A stretch of 36,738 nucleotides of DNA from MADRE2 sp964397015 (GCA_964397015.1 CAYNHL010000022.1:1-36738); one strand, 5' to 3'. Shown: positions 8,027 to 15,724, counted from the stretch's first letter. Numbers and translations are program-made. Notes: generated from the letters alone by a model not told the origin.

Positions 8027-8431
8027 ATGGAACCGGATAAACCAAAAATCATTCGTGTCAGGGATGTGATGCACAAGGGATACGTATCCATTGACGGCAT
8101 GGCAACCACCCGTGAAGCAGTGAACAAAATGAAGGAAAACAATGTATTTTCCCTTCTGGTCAACAAACGCCATGAGGACGATGCATGGGGAATACTGGTA
8201 TCCCAGGACATTGTAAGAGGAGCGATCCTTCCTGGCCGGTCCCTGGATGAAGTGAACGTGTATGAAGTGATGACCAAGCCGGTGATTACAGTGCCTGCCG
8301 ACATGGATATCCGATATGGGGTGCGGCTCATCTACCGGGCAGGTATCCGCCGTGCACCGGTGGAGGACAAAGGAGAAATTGTGGGGATGATCTCCCTGAT
8401 ATCGTTAATTCTCGATGAAAATGTATTTTGA
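8027..8431 (+). CDS. Stand-alone CBS-domain pair protein
   Basis: 134 residues made up of two CBS motifs. The first spans about 8-70 (VRDVMHKGYVSIDGMATTREAVNKM to WGILVSQDI) and the second about 80-134 (YEVMTKPVITVPADM to GEIVGMISLISLI). CBS pairs bind adenosine ligands such as AMP, ATP or SAM and commonly gate transporters or enzymes. The gene is 41 bp after the PII-like gene, with AAAGG eight bases before the ATG, and most likely belongs to the DUF1538 operon. Together they suggest a membrane complex read out by two adenylate-binding subunits. No catalytic domain or membrane span is present. Confidence 0.85.
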   Translation: MEPDKPKIIRVRDVMHKGYVSIDGMATTREAVNKMKENNVFSLLVNKRHEDDAWGILVSQDIVRGAILPGRSLDEVNVYEVMTKPVITVPADMDIRYGVRLIYRAGIRRAPVEDKGEIVGMISLISLILDENVF

Positions 8432-8461
8432 CTCAACTTTCCCTGTCCTTGCTAAAGCAGG

Positions 8462-8778
8462 CGGCGCTCTATGGATTCCACCCATTTTCTTGAAAAAAAG
8501 GTATTTTTGTTGACCCGGACAACGAGATTGATGATCACCTGAAAATGGGTTTTTCCACCCTGCACCATGCGGACCAGACTTTCACTGCCGTATTGTCCAA
8601 CAGGTTCGAGACACAGACATTCGGTTTTGATTCGCCCCAGCCCTGTATTTTCCTGGAATGGGTCCTGTATGATGACATCAACCGTCCCATTGAGGTCTGC
8701 CACTGCACCTACCGCAGTGACAAATACAAGTTCAACGTGGTTTCCAGCCTGCCGGTTCAGCTCTCCATGATACCCTGA
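8462..8778 (+). pseudogene. Relic of a GntR/UTRA-family regulator (C-terminal ligand domain, frameshifted)
   Basis: The frame open from 8494 to 8778 encodes a segment with CIFLEWVLYDDINRPIEVCH and YRSDKYKFNVV, which is the C-terminal core of UTRA ligand-binding domains of GntR/HutC-type repressors. Upstream in that frame there is a TGA at 8491-8493. In the +2 frame, however, bases 8462-8500 encode SRRSMDSTHFLEKK, which resembles the preceding UTRA segment. The two frames join at a run of seven A at 8493-8499, so a slip in that run would restore continuity. No winged-helix DNA-binding domain is found upstream, where the CBS gene ends at 8431. This looks like a decaying fragment rather than a working gene. 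The 8432-8917 stretch otherwise holds only the promoter of the next gene. Confidence 0.6.
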
Positions 8779-8843
8779 AAAGAACGAGAAAAAACATACC
8801 TTTGATACTCCGGCCAGAAAACACCGGATTTATTTTGAGCTTT

Positions 8844-8870
8844 TTGATTGAAAGGGTGTCATGCTATAAT
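8844..8870 (+). promoter_or_regulatory. Extended -10 promoter for the OmpA-family lipoprotein gene
   Basis: A perfect TATAAT lies at 8865-8870 and is preceded by TGC (8862-8864), giving an extended -10. A TTGATT at 8844-8849 serves as -35 with a slightly short 15-base spacer. The gene's ATG is 47 bases downstream. Confidence 0.6.
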
Positions 8871-8917
8871 AGAGACTGAGCAATATGAATATTTGATATC
8901 AATATGGAGGTTGAAAC

Positions 8918-9568
8918 ATGCTGAATAGAACAGTCCGGATGATACTAATCCTGATGATGATAACCACACTGTTTTCCTGTGCATCGATGCAGACCAGCCA
9001 GGAAAGGGGAACGGCGGTTGGGGCCGGCAGCGGCGCAGCGGTGGGAGCTATTCTCGGCCAGGCCATTGGCAAAGATACGGAATCCACACTTATCGGCGCC
9101 GGTATCGGTGCGGCCATCGGCGGTATTGCCGGCAATCAGATCGGCCGGTATATGGATCAGCAGGAGGCTGATTTAAGAAGAGCCATTGCAGAATCGGAAG
9201 CGTCCAGCGTCAGGCGGGAGCAGGATATTTTGACCGCCACCTTTAAAGGTGAAGCATACTTTGAGTATGATTCGTATCAACTCAAACCCGGTGCATACCC
9301 GGAGCTGAGACGAATAGCCGATGTACTGAACAGGTATCCTCAAACTGTTATAGAAGTTGGCGGACATACCGACACCAGGGGCACACGGGAATACAATCAA
9401 ATGCTTTCCGAAAAAAGGGCCATGGCAGTTCAAGATGAATTGGTATACAATGGCGTATCACCCCGGAGAATCCGTGCAGTCGGTTATGGTGAATCCCGAC
9501 CCATATCATCGGATCATGCACTGAACCGGCGTGTTGAAATCATCATCGTTCCGGTAAGACAGGATTGA
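8918..9568 (+). CDS. Glycine-zipper/OmpA-family outer-membrane lipoprotein
   Basis: 216 residues. The first about 20 residues form a lipoprotein signal ending in the lipobox LFSC (Cys21). Residues about 30-75 are a glycine-zipper: GAGSGAAVGAILGQAIG and GAGIGAAIGGIAGNQIG. A short helical linker follows. The C-terminal OmpA-like domain (about 105-212) has FEYDSYQLKPGAYPELRRIA, GHTDTRG, NQMLSEKRA and RAVGYGESRP, the peptidoglycan-binding Asp and Arg pattern. The protein should anchor in the outer membrane and hold the murein layer. GGAGG lies eight bases before the ATG, and a strong extended -10 promoter lies upstream. The DsrE-like gene follows after 39 bp and may be co-transcribed. Confidence 0.9.
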   Translation: MLNRTVRMILILMMITTLFSCASMQTSQERGTAVGAGSGAAVGAILGQAIGKDTESTLIGAGIGAAIGGIAGNQIGRYMDQQEADLRRAIAESEASSVRREQDILTATFKGEAYFEYDSYQLKPGAYPELRRIADVLNRYPQTVIEVGGHTDTRGTREYNQMLSEKRAMAVQDELVYNGVSPRRIRAVGYGESRPISSDHALNRRVEIIIVPVRQD

Positions 9569-9607
9569 ACACAGAAAGAAAAACAGCAAGAACACAAGGA
9601 GCTTAAT

Positions 9608-9970
9608 ATGACAACAAACAACGTGGTCATTGCATTGTCCTGCGGGACCAACGACACCAACCGGGCGACCCGGGCCATTCACCTTGCGACCATCGCCCAC
9701 AAGGAAGGAAAAAACACCTGCCTTTTTTTACTGGATGAAGGAGTTTACCTGGCCAAGCAGGGCATTATAACCCACGTCAGGGCCGCTACCGGTGATGTGG
9801 CCGACGACCTGCTGGCCTATCTCCAGGCCCATGAAGTCCCGATACTGGTATGTACACCCTGTGCCAGCGCCCGCCAGATAAAGGAAGAGGACCTCATCGA
9901 AGGGGCCCGCATGGCCACGGCGGCTGAATTCATCAACATGTCCTGTGATGCCGCGGTGATAAGCCTCTAG
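9608..9970 (+). CDS. DsrE/DsrF-like family protein
   Basis: 120 residues with the DsrE-like Rossmann-type pattern: VVIALSCGTND then RATRAIHLATIAHKEG, the LFLLDEGVYLAK loop, and VPILVCTPCASAR with two Cys near residue 80. DsrE-family proteins act in sulfur-relay or sulfide-related redox chemistry, with a conserved Cys in the equivalent loop. Here the role could be sulfur transfer, but no partner dsr or tus gene is in the window. AAGGAG lies six bases before the ATG. It faces the sigma-54 activator gene tail to tail with a 13 bp gap; no clear terminator hairpin is seen there. Confidence 0.8.
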   Translation: MTTNNVVIALSCGTNDTNRATRAIHLATIAHKEGKNTCLFLLDEGVYLAKQGIITHVRAATGDVADDLLAYLQAHEVPILVCTPCASARQIKEEDLIEGARMATAAEFINMSCDAAVISL

Positions 9971-9983
9971 AAAAGTGGGATAT

Positions 9984-11348
9984 TCAATCAAAATCCTGCT
10001 CCAGTTTAAAGGATTTTATTTTGCGCCAAAGAGAAACCCGGTCGATTCCCATAATTTCAGCGGCCCTGGTTTTATTCCAGTTTGTCTTTTCAAGCACCCA
10101 CTTGATATATTTTTTTTCCTGATCCTTCATGGTAGGTATCCGGTCGCAAGGGGCAGTCCGGTAGGTTTCAATGGCAAGGTGGCTCATGTGGTCCGGAAGT
10201 GATTCCACATGGATGACATCAGCAGGCTCCATGGCAATCGCCCTTTCAATGATATTTTCGAGTTCCCTGACATTGCCTGGCCAGCTGTACTGGACCAGGC
10301 AGTCCATGGCGGCCCGGTCTATCTCCTTCACATCTCTGCCCATTTCCCGGTTTTTTTTTGCCAGAAAATGATATGCCAATAGAGGAATATCTCCATGACG
10401 GTCAACGAGCGGGGGGAGCTGGATAGTCACCACATTCAGCCGGTAATACAAATCCTGTCGGAAGCGGCCATCTTCCACCTCCTGCCACAGATCCCTGTGG
10501 GTGGCGGCGATGAATCGAATATCCACCGGTATGGTGGCGGTACCGCCGACCCGCATCAGTTCTTTTTCCTGGATCACCCGTAGAATCTTGACCTGCATGG
10601 TCAGAGGCATATCACCGATTTCATCAAAAAAAACCGTCCCTTTATCAGCGAATTCAAAAAGTCCTTTCTTGATTCTGCCGGCTCCGGTAAAGGCCTCTTT
10701 TTCATGCCCGAACAGCTCATTGGCCATCAGGTCCTCGGAAAAAGATCCGCAGTTGAAAGCCACCATCTCTTTGGAATGCCGGCGGCTCTGGTTATGTATG
10801 GCTTTGGCCACAAGTTCCTTGCCAGTACCGCTTTCGCCTAGTATCAGGACACTGATATCGGTCTGTGCCACCTGGGTTATGGTTTTTCTAACCTGGTCCA
10901 TACCCGGGCTGTTGCCGATAATAGGCGGTGACGGGTCATTTTTTTTCAAGGCGTTTTTCAAGGCAAGATTTTCCTGCTGCAGGGATTTTTTCAGGAGGGC
11001 TTCTTTGATAATCTTGCGTACCTCGTCAATTTTATAGGGTTTTGCAATGTAGTGGTAAGCACCTTCCTTCATGGCAGTCACTGCGCTGTCAACGGTCGCG
11101 TAACCTGTCACCATGATAACCTCGGTATGGGGCTGGAGTCTGCGGGTCTGTTCGAGAACCTGGAGCCCATCCATTTTTGCCATCTTGAAATCCGTAATGA
11201 CCAGGTCGAATTCCGTGGATTTTATCTGGTTCAGTCCCTTGATACCGCTGTCCACTGAAACAACGTGATATCCCTCTTTGCCGAGAATATACTCCAGGTT
11301 CTTGCGGGCCATGGGATCATCTTCTATGATCAGAATATTCTGTTTCAT
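9984..11348 (-). CDS. NtrC-family sigma-54-dependent response regulator (REC-AAA+-Fis)
   Basis: 454 residues. REC at about 1-120 has Asp53 as phospho-acceptor (VITDFKM), Thr in VTGYAT and Lys in IAKP. The AAA+ domain (about 143-375) has Walker A GESGTGKE, Walker B VFFDEIGDM and a sigma-54 contact loop that reads EAFTGA instead of GAFTGA. The C-terminal Fis-type helix-turn-helix is at about 410-450 (NKTRAAEIMGIDRVSLWRKI). It activates sigma-54 promoters when phosphorylated. The start overlaps the histidine-kinase stop by four bases (ATGA), so the kinase is its cognate partner. It ends a minus-strand gene set of UspA-like, peptide, permease and kinase. Its receiver is about half identical by eye to the receiver embedded in the divergent Lon-type protease. 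Confidence 0.93.
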   Translation of the reverse strand: MKQNILIIEDDPMARKNLEYILGKEGYHVVSVDSGIKGLNQIKSTEFDLVITDFKMAKMDGLQVLEQTRRLQPHTEVIMVTGYATVDSAVTAMKEGAYHYIAKPYKIDEVRKIIKEALLKKSLQQENLALKNALKKNDPSPPIIGNSPGMDQVRKTITQVAQTDISVLILGESGTGKELVAKAIHNQSRRHSKEMVAFNCGSFSEDLMANELFGHEKEAFTGAGRIKKGLFEFADKGTVFFDEIGDMPLTMQVKILRVIQEKELMRVGGTATIPVDIRFIAATHRDLWQEVEDGRFRQDLYYRLNVVTIQLPPLVDRHGDIPLLAYHFLAKKNREMGRDVKEIDRAAMDCLVQYSWPGNVRELENIIERAIAMEPADVIHVESLPDHMSHLAIETYRTAPCDRIPTMKDQEKKYIKWVLEKTNWNKTRAAEIMGIDRVSLWRKIKSFKLEQDFD

Positions 11349-12805
11349 TCCGGCACGGTATCCTTGTCATCCGGCAGGCTGACCTTGAAAATGGTACCTT
11401 GACCGGGTTCACTTTCAACATGGATGTTCCCGCCGTGCTGCTGGACAATACCGTGGCTGATGGACAATCCGAGGCCCGATCCCTTGCCGCCCTTCCGGGT
11501 GGTAAAAAACGGATCAAAGATTTTTGCCAGATCCTGCCCCGCAATGCCCTGGCCTGTATCTTCAACTGTAAAGACAAAGCAGCCGTCCTGTTCATCCCTG
11601 TACGCTGAAATACTTATCCTTCCGCCGCCGGGCATGGCATGCACTCCATTGATAATTAGATTCAGCAATACCTGCTGAATTCTTCTCGGATCCATTTTCC
11701 CGGTCAAGTTTTCCGGGACATGGATGGTAATCTCAATATCGGAAGGGATTTCTCCACTGATCAAATGCATGGTGCTTTGAACCAGGGTCTTGAAAAGGAT
11801 CGGTTCGACCTGAAATTCACTCTCCCGTGAAAATTCCAGCAGCGCCCGGATAATATCCCTTGCCCGGTCTATCTGCGCTTCAGCCCCAAGCAGAAGCTCT
11901 TTTTTGAATGCAATGTCAGGGTCTGGCAGTTCTTCTCTGACGATCTGAACAGCTGTGGAAATATTGTTCAATGGGTTGTTCAGCTCATGGGCCACACCTG
12001 AAGTCAATATCCCGAGAGAAGACATTTTTTCTGCTTGAACCAGCTGGTCCTTTCTTTTGTCAAGTTCTTCAATCATGTGATTGAGACTGTCGGCAAGGGA
12101 TTCAAATTCATCTCCGGTATGTATTCTGGGAATTTTATTAAAATCGCCGGAGACAATTTTCCCAATGCTTTTTTCAATGGCCCTCAATGGACGGTTGACA
12201 TTTCTCACCAGGAAATATGCCGTAAGAATCGACAGTATAAAAAGTGATGTCAAAGAGGCAACCAGGTAGTTTCTGGACCTGTTGAGCAGGTGGAATACCC
12301 GGTCCCGTTCCTGTTTTTCAATTTTCTCAATGTCGGTGGTGATCTCATGGCCAAGCCTGGCGACAGTTTTCTGGACATCTGCCTTTTGTTCCGCTTCTTC
12401 TCGGGTGCCGCCTTTTTCTTCAACAGCCGTATATAGATGGTACAGGCGAGAAAGATTGTTTTTATAATTTTGAATCGCCCTGGTCCTGTTTTTTACAGAA
12501 ACCACATCTTCTAAAAATTCCGAAAAGTTTTTCTCTATAATAATTTGTTTTTCTTCTGTTTTTTCGACATATGCAATTGCTGTTTCAAGATCACTGCGAT
12601 TGTTTTTCAAAAGAAAATTTTTTTCATACCGCCTGGCTTCAAGAATTGTATCCAGCAGTTCCTTTTTCTTTTCTATCACCACCAGCTTGCGGTTGATGGT
12701 GAAAATACTGTAATAACTGAACAGCCATATCACGCTGTTGACGGCCATGAAAACCATAAAATGCAAAAATATCTTTTGTCTCAGGTTCCATTTCATAAAC
12801 GGCAT
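11345..12805 (-). CDS. Membrane sensor histidine kinase paired with the NtrC-type regulator
   Basis: About 486 residues from the ATG at 12805; 12796 is an alternative, and neither has a strong ribosome site. A longer frame reaches 12874, but its first residues overlap the permease gene end and look non-coding. Order (from 12805): TM1 about 12-37; an extracytoplasmic, mainly helical region of about 145 residues; TM2 about 180-203; HAMP; HisKA with phospho-His273 in SGVAHELNNPL; HATPase with DTGQGI and GSGLGLSISHGIV. The sensor region is helical, like four-helix-bundle ligand domains, so it probably senses a periplasmic small molecule. It sits between the SLC13-type permease and the activator, so the signal may be the permease's substrate. 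Confidence 0.9.
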   Translation of the reverse strand: MPFMKWNLRQKIFLHFMVFMAVNSVIWLFSYYSIFTINRKLVVIEKKKELLDTILEARRYEKNFLLKNNRSDLETAIAYVEKTEEKQIIIEKNFSEFLEDVVSVKNRTRAIQNYKNNLSRLYHLYTAVEEKGGTREEAEQKADVQKTVARLGHEITTDIEKIEKQERDRVFHLLNRSRNYLVASLTSLFILSILTAYFLVRNVNRPLRAIEKSIGKIVSGDFNKIPRIHTGDEFESLADSLNHMIEELDKRKDQLVQAEKMSSLGILTSGVAHELNNPLNNISTAVQIVREELPDPDIAFKKELLLGAEAQIDRARDIIRALLEFSRESEFQVEPILFKTLVQSTMHLISGEIPSDIEITIHVPENLTGKMDPRRIQQVLLNLIINGVHAMPGGGRISISAYRDEQDGCFVFTVEDTGQGIAGQDLAKIFDPFFTTRKGGKGSGLGLSISHGIVQQHGGNIHVESEPGQGTIFKVSLPDDKDTVPE

Positions 12806-12860
12806 TGTACTGCCATGATACGGTTGCAACAAGCCTGAAATTGACCTGAAAGCAAAAAAA

Positions 12861-14675
12861 TTACCTGATGCCATAAAAAAAATAAATTACTGAAAGTTCG
12901 ACTGCAAGAAACAAAAACGTCATGCCGATACCAGCTTTTGCATAATCCAGAGTCCTGAATCCCCCGGGCCGCATGACCAGTGCGTTGACCTGGTGGGTGG
13001 GCAGCACGAAACTGTTGGATGCGGACAACCCTACTACGAGGGCTGCCATTCTTGGATCTCCGCCCGCCATGATGGCCATGTTCATGCAAAGGGGAACCAG
13101 AAGAACCGTGGCTCCGACATTGGAGATCACCAAAGTGAACAGCGAGGTCATGATACCGATCACCCCGAGCAACAGCATGGGAGATGGTGTCCCTATAACC
13201 CCAAGCACTCCCTGGGCAATAAAGGCTGCTGTACCGGTTTTTTCAAAAGCGATGCCCAGTGGTATCAAACCGGCCAGCAGGAAAACCGTCATCCAGTCCA
13301 CTGCTCCATAGGCTTCATCCACGGTTAAAACACCGGTGATAATCATTCCGAGAGCACCTGACATCAGGGCGATGGACAAAGTTGTATCAAAAAAAATAAC
13401 CTGGAAAAGGGCAATGGCAAACCAGACAACTGCAAGGACGGCCTTTGCCGGGCGCAGAATCTCCCCTTCCAGGGGAGAGGCAAACACCAGGGCACGAGGC
13501 TTTGGCCGATTTTTAAGAATATGGAACTTTTCCCAGGGCCCCTGGAGCAAAAGCGTATCCCCCATGGCCAGCCGGATATTGGTCAACCCGCTGTAGTATT
13601 TCCTGTTGTCTTTAAACAAAACCAGAGGATTCAATCCGAACAGTTCCTTGAAATCAACCTCGTTCAATGTCTTGCCTATCAGTTCGGACCTGGGGGAAAC
13701 GACGACTTCCGCCATCCCCGCATTGGTGTTTGCCAGGGGTTCGGCAAATGTTTCAAGGTTGTCCTTGATTGTCCAGCCATGTTCCTTTGCCAGCTGTTCA
13801 ATATTTTCCCGTTTCCCGACCACGGCAATGTCGTCCCCCGGAGAAATTTTTTCATAACTGTGAGGCACATGGTTGGTGGTCCTGGTTGAAGGTGAACTGA
13901 TCGCAATGACTGTTACGAGAAATTTAGGCCGGATATTCAGGTCATCCAGAATCCCGGTCACACCTGTTTGCTCTGGAACATGCATTTCAACAATATTGTT
14001 CACTCCCTGGTATTCCCTGATCAGAAACTCAGATGCCCCTTTATTGAATTTTCCGGTATTTTCAGGAAGCACAAACCTTCCAAAAACAATAAAATACAAA
14101 AGCGCCGCCAGCAGCAGACAGATACCGATGGGTGTCTGGGTGAACAGGCCGAAAGGTTCCAGTTTTTGTCCGCCGACAACCATCAGGTCATTGAGAAGAA
14201 TGGTCGGACTGGCCCCTACAAGGGAAAGTGTTCCGCCTATGATTGCACAGAATGCCATGGGCATAAGTATCCTCGATGTGGGAATCCCCACCCGCTTGGA
14301 TATACGCTGGGTAACCGGCAGGAACAGGGCGGCAGCACCGATATTCTGCATCATGCTGGAAATGATGCCTACAGAGCCGGCAATTAAAAGAATAATTTTA
14401 TTTTCACTTTTACCTGCCAGGCTCAGTATGGGACGAACCACCTTGTTCATGACCCCTGTCTTGTCAAGCCCGGCCCCGATGATAATCACCGCAATAATGG
14501 AACAGACCGCATTGCTGCTGAGGCCCACAAACGCCTCTTTTGGCGAGATCAATCCCGTCATTGGGAGCAGGACCATCATCATGATTCCAACCACATCCAC
14601 CCTGACCCATTCAAAAACAAATAAACAGATAACAAAAACAAGTACAATCATTGTCATAATCATTTCAGGCGTCAT
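12861..14675 (-). CDS. SLC13-type permease with two RCK_C (TrkA-C) domains
   Basis: 604 residues. Membrane half 1 is about 1-210, with the helix-break motif MMQNIGAAALFLPV and GASPTILLNDL. Two cytoplasmic RCK_C/TrkA-C-like domains are at about 215-390 (GDDIAVVGKRENIEQLAKEHG, then ELIGKTLNEVDF and GDTLLLQGPWEKF). Membrane half 2 is about 405-604, with the mirrored motif SNVGATVLLVPL and NSFVLPTHQVNALV. The family carries carboxylates, sulfate or related anions with Na+, and the RCK_C domains probably regulate it. The substrate is unknown. The linked kinase/activator pair suggests induction by the transported compound. Upstream in the same direction are a 28-aa membrane peptide and a UspA-like gene. 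The ATG at 14675 has GGAG at a rather long distance. Confidence 0.9.
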   Translation of the reverse strand: MTPEMIMTMIVLVFVICLFVFEWVRVDVVGIMMMVLLPMTGLISPKEAFVGLSSNAVCSIIAVIIIGAGLDKTGVMNKVVRPILSLAGKSENKIILLIAGSVGIISSMMQNIGAAALFLPVTQRISKRVGIPTSRILMPMAFCAIIGGTLSLVGASPTILLNDLMVVGGQKLEPFGLFTQTPIGICLLLAALLYFIVFGRFVLPENTGKFNKGASEFLIREYQGVNNIVEMHVPEQTGVTGILDDLNIRPKFLVTVIAISSPSTRTTNHVPHSYEKISPGDDIAVVGKRENIEQLAKEHGWTIKDNLETFAEPLANTNAGMAEVVVSPRSELIGKTLNEVDFKELFGLNPLVLFKDNRKYYSGLTNIRLAMGDTLLLQGPWEKFHILKNRPKPRALVFASPLEGEILRPAKAVLAVVWFAIALFQVIFFDTTLSIALMSGALGMIITGVLTVDEAYGAVDWMTVFLLAGLIPLGIAFEKTGTAAFIAQGVLGVIGTPSPMLLLGVIGIMTSLFTLVISNVGATVLLVPLCMNMAIMAGGDPRMAALVVGLSASNSFVLPTHQVNALVMRPGGFRTLDYAKAGIGMTFLFLAVELSVIYFFYGIR

Positions 14676-14754
14676 TATAAAGCATTCTCCATTCAGTATT
14701 CGCTATCAGCCGGCACTTATTTACAAATCAAGGTGTATGTAACACTGCCGTTTG

Positions 14755-14841
14755 TCACTTGTTGTTTTCATTTCTAAACACAAAACAAAGAACAGCAACC
14801 GAAAAAATCAGCGCTATTCCCATAAAAAACCGCATGTCCAT
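14755..14841 (-). CDS. 28-residue single-span membrane peptide beside the SLC13-type permease
   Basis: Starting at the ATG at 14841, the frame encodes MDMRFFMGIALIFSVAVLCF followed by VFRNENNK and a TGA at 14755-14757. It has one hydrophobic span with polar or charged ends. A perfect AGGAGG sits nine bases upstream and overlaps the UspA-like stop codon, which strongly supports translation. The permease gene begins 79 bases downstream. By analogy with known small accessory peptides of transporters, it probably binds the permease. I do not recognise a named family. Confidence 0.7.
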   Translation of the reverse strand: MDMRFFMGIALIFSVAVLCFVFRNENNK

Positions 14842-14855
14842 CAGTCAGTTCCTCC

Positions 14856-15413
14856 TCAATCCATGGAATAAACACACAGGCGCTGGGCAATCCGTTTTTC
14901 ATTCCCGATCACTCCCCTGGCCCTGGCGGATTCTTTATTCTCGGAAATGATAAACACGATTTCACCGCATTCTTTTGTAATATTCTCGATTGCAAGATCC
15001 ATATGCGAAAACTGGACGCTGTGATCGAATTCAAGGCCCTGGGCCTTTGCCCTGCTGCGAAACTCTTGTGCATTCTGCACCGCAGATTTCTTGAACTCTG
15101 AAAAAAGCCTGTCATGGCTGGTAGAAAAAAATTCAGTGACATCATGGGTTATGTTGGCGGCGTTGACCGCAACGATTCCGTATCCCATACGCTTGGCCAT
15201 TTCAAGTGCATAGGAAATCATGTCTTCTGAAAACCGGCTTTCATGGGTGGCCACCAGAAGGTTTTTCGGTATGCTTTCAAGGCATTTTACCACCCGGTCT
15301 TCCCCTTCGCCCTCCTGGTTACCTGGTCCCGACTCTCTGTCTGTAACCCTGTTTTCCATAACCGGCTTGCTTAAAAACCATATCTTTGTTTTCATTGTAT
15401 GAAAAAACCCCAT
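14856..15413 (-). CDS. UspA-like protein
   Basis: 185 residues. After a basic, polar N-terminal extension (about 1-48), the segment NLLVATHESRFSEDMISYAL starts a Usp-type alpha/beta fold, with GYGIVAVNAANI as the second strand. The C-terminus lacks the usual ATP-binding glycine motif (G-x2-G-x9-G), so it resembles the non-nucleotide-binding UspA type or a divergent relative. The ATG at 15413 has AGGAGG seven bases upstream. It is the first gene of the permease/kinase/activator set, with a candidate sigma-54-type promoter about 45-60 bases upstream. A similar UspA-like gene lies on the other side of the REC-Lon gene (17737-18237), so the protease is flanked by two Usp-like genes. Confidence 0.7.
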   Translation of the reverse strand: MGFFHTMKTKIWFLSKPVMENRVTDRESGPGNQEGEGEDRVVKCLESIPKNLLVATHESRFSEDMISYALEMAKRMGYGIVAVNAANITHDVTEFFSTSHDRLFSEFKKSAVQNAQEFRSRAKAQGLEFDHSVQFSHMDLAIENITKECGEIVFIISENKESARARGVIGNEKRIAQRLCVYSMD

Positions 15414-15444
15414 GGTTTTTCCTCCTTTGCAGGTGTATAGTGAA

Positions 15445-15458
15445 CTCCAGTTCTGGAG
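15445..15458. promoter_or_regulatory. 14-bp dyad near the UspA-operon start site
   Basis: CTCCAG and CTGGAG form perfect 6-bp arms around TT. The dyad overlaps the predicted transcription start of the leftward operon, so it could be an operator or a short leader hairpin. No terminator T-run follows it. Confidence 0.35.
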
Positions 15459-15475
15459 AGCAAAATGTATACCGG
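15459..15475 (-). promoter_or_regulatory. Candidate sigma-54 (-24/-12) promoter of the UspA-permease-kinase-activator operon
   Basis: On the minus strand the element reads CCGGTATACATTTTGCT, with the invariant GG and GC exactly ten bases apart and a consensus TTGCT at -12. The -24 half is imperfect (CGG for TGG). It lies about 45-60 bases upstream of the UspA-like ATG. The operon encodes its own sigma-54 activator, so autoregulation is plausible. A weak sigma-70 alternative (TTTGCT, 18 bases, CTATAC) overlaps it. Confidence 0.4.
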
Positions 15476-15559
15476 GTGTTCGGAAGGGCAGGATTCACTG
15501 GCAGACCAGACAAATGCACCAGAAACCCGACCTCGACGCAGGACTGCTCCCGTTTCATA

Positions 15560-15655
15560 ATGCAACAACTGCGTCCCTGGCCGGACATACCGGTTGAAAT
15601 CCAGGGTTCTTTGGAGCATTGCACTTGACAATGCATTGTTACAATATGCAACAAC
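15560..15655. promoter_or_regulatory. Candidate activator-binding region with repeated ATGCAACAAC elements and a 12-bp palindrome
   Basis: ATGCAACAAC occurs at 15560-15569 and 15646-15655, 86 bases apart (about eight helical turns). Between them lies the perfect palindrome ACAATGCATTGT (15628-15639), inside a wider TTGCA...TGCAA arrangement (15619-15651). The block is roughly 110-210 bases upstream of the leftward start site, a typical distance for NtrC-type enhancer sites. Confidence 0.35.
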
Positions 15656-15667
15656 ACTTAATTGTTC

Positions 15668-15696
15668 TTGACAGGCATACCCCGGACACAAATATC
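15668..15696 (+). promoter_or_regulatory. Weak candidate sigma-70 promoter for the REC-Lon gene
   Basis: A consensus TTGACA (15668-15673) with a 17-base spacer leads to a poor -10, AATATC (15691-15696). The hairpin CCCGGA-N8-TCCGGG (15681-15700) overlaps the spacer and -10, so a repressor or another sigma factor may be involved. The gene starts at 15725. Confidence 0.25.
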
Positions 15697-15724
15697 CGGG
15701 AACCGGAAAGACACGGTGATTCGA

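Larger units (their letters stand above)
15414..15724. other. Shared divergent control region between the UspA/permease/two-component operon and the REC-Lon gene
   Basis: 311 bases without a gene. It holds, left to right: a 14-bp dyad (CTCCAG-TT-CTGGAG, 15445-15458); a leftward -24/-12-like element (15459-15475); two copies of ATGCAACAAC (15560-15569 and 15646-15655); a perfect 12-bp palindrome ACAATGCATTGT (15628-15639); two TTGACA hexamers (15625 and 15668); and a hairpin CCCGGA-N8-TCCGGG (15681-15700). This density of sites fits two-way regulation by a DNA-binding activator such as the linked NtrC-type protein. Confidence 0.55.

Noticed and set aside
9984..11348. EAFTGA in place of GAFTGA considered as loss of sigma-54 contact
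   Set aside because: The rest of the loop is intact, and Glu at this position occurs in related activators that are presumed functional, so it was not raised as an anomaly.
13873..14742. 289-codon plus-strand open frame
   Set aside because: Antisense to the SLC13-type permease; its composition mirrors the hydrophobic gene beneath and it has no own motifs.
15625..15653. TTGACA at 15625 as a promoter for REC-Lon
   Set aside because: No acceptable -10 at 15-19 bases; the hexamer is better explained as part of the palindromic binding region.
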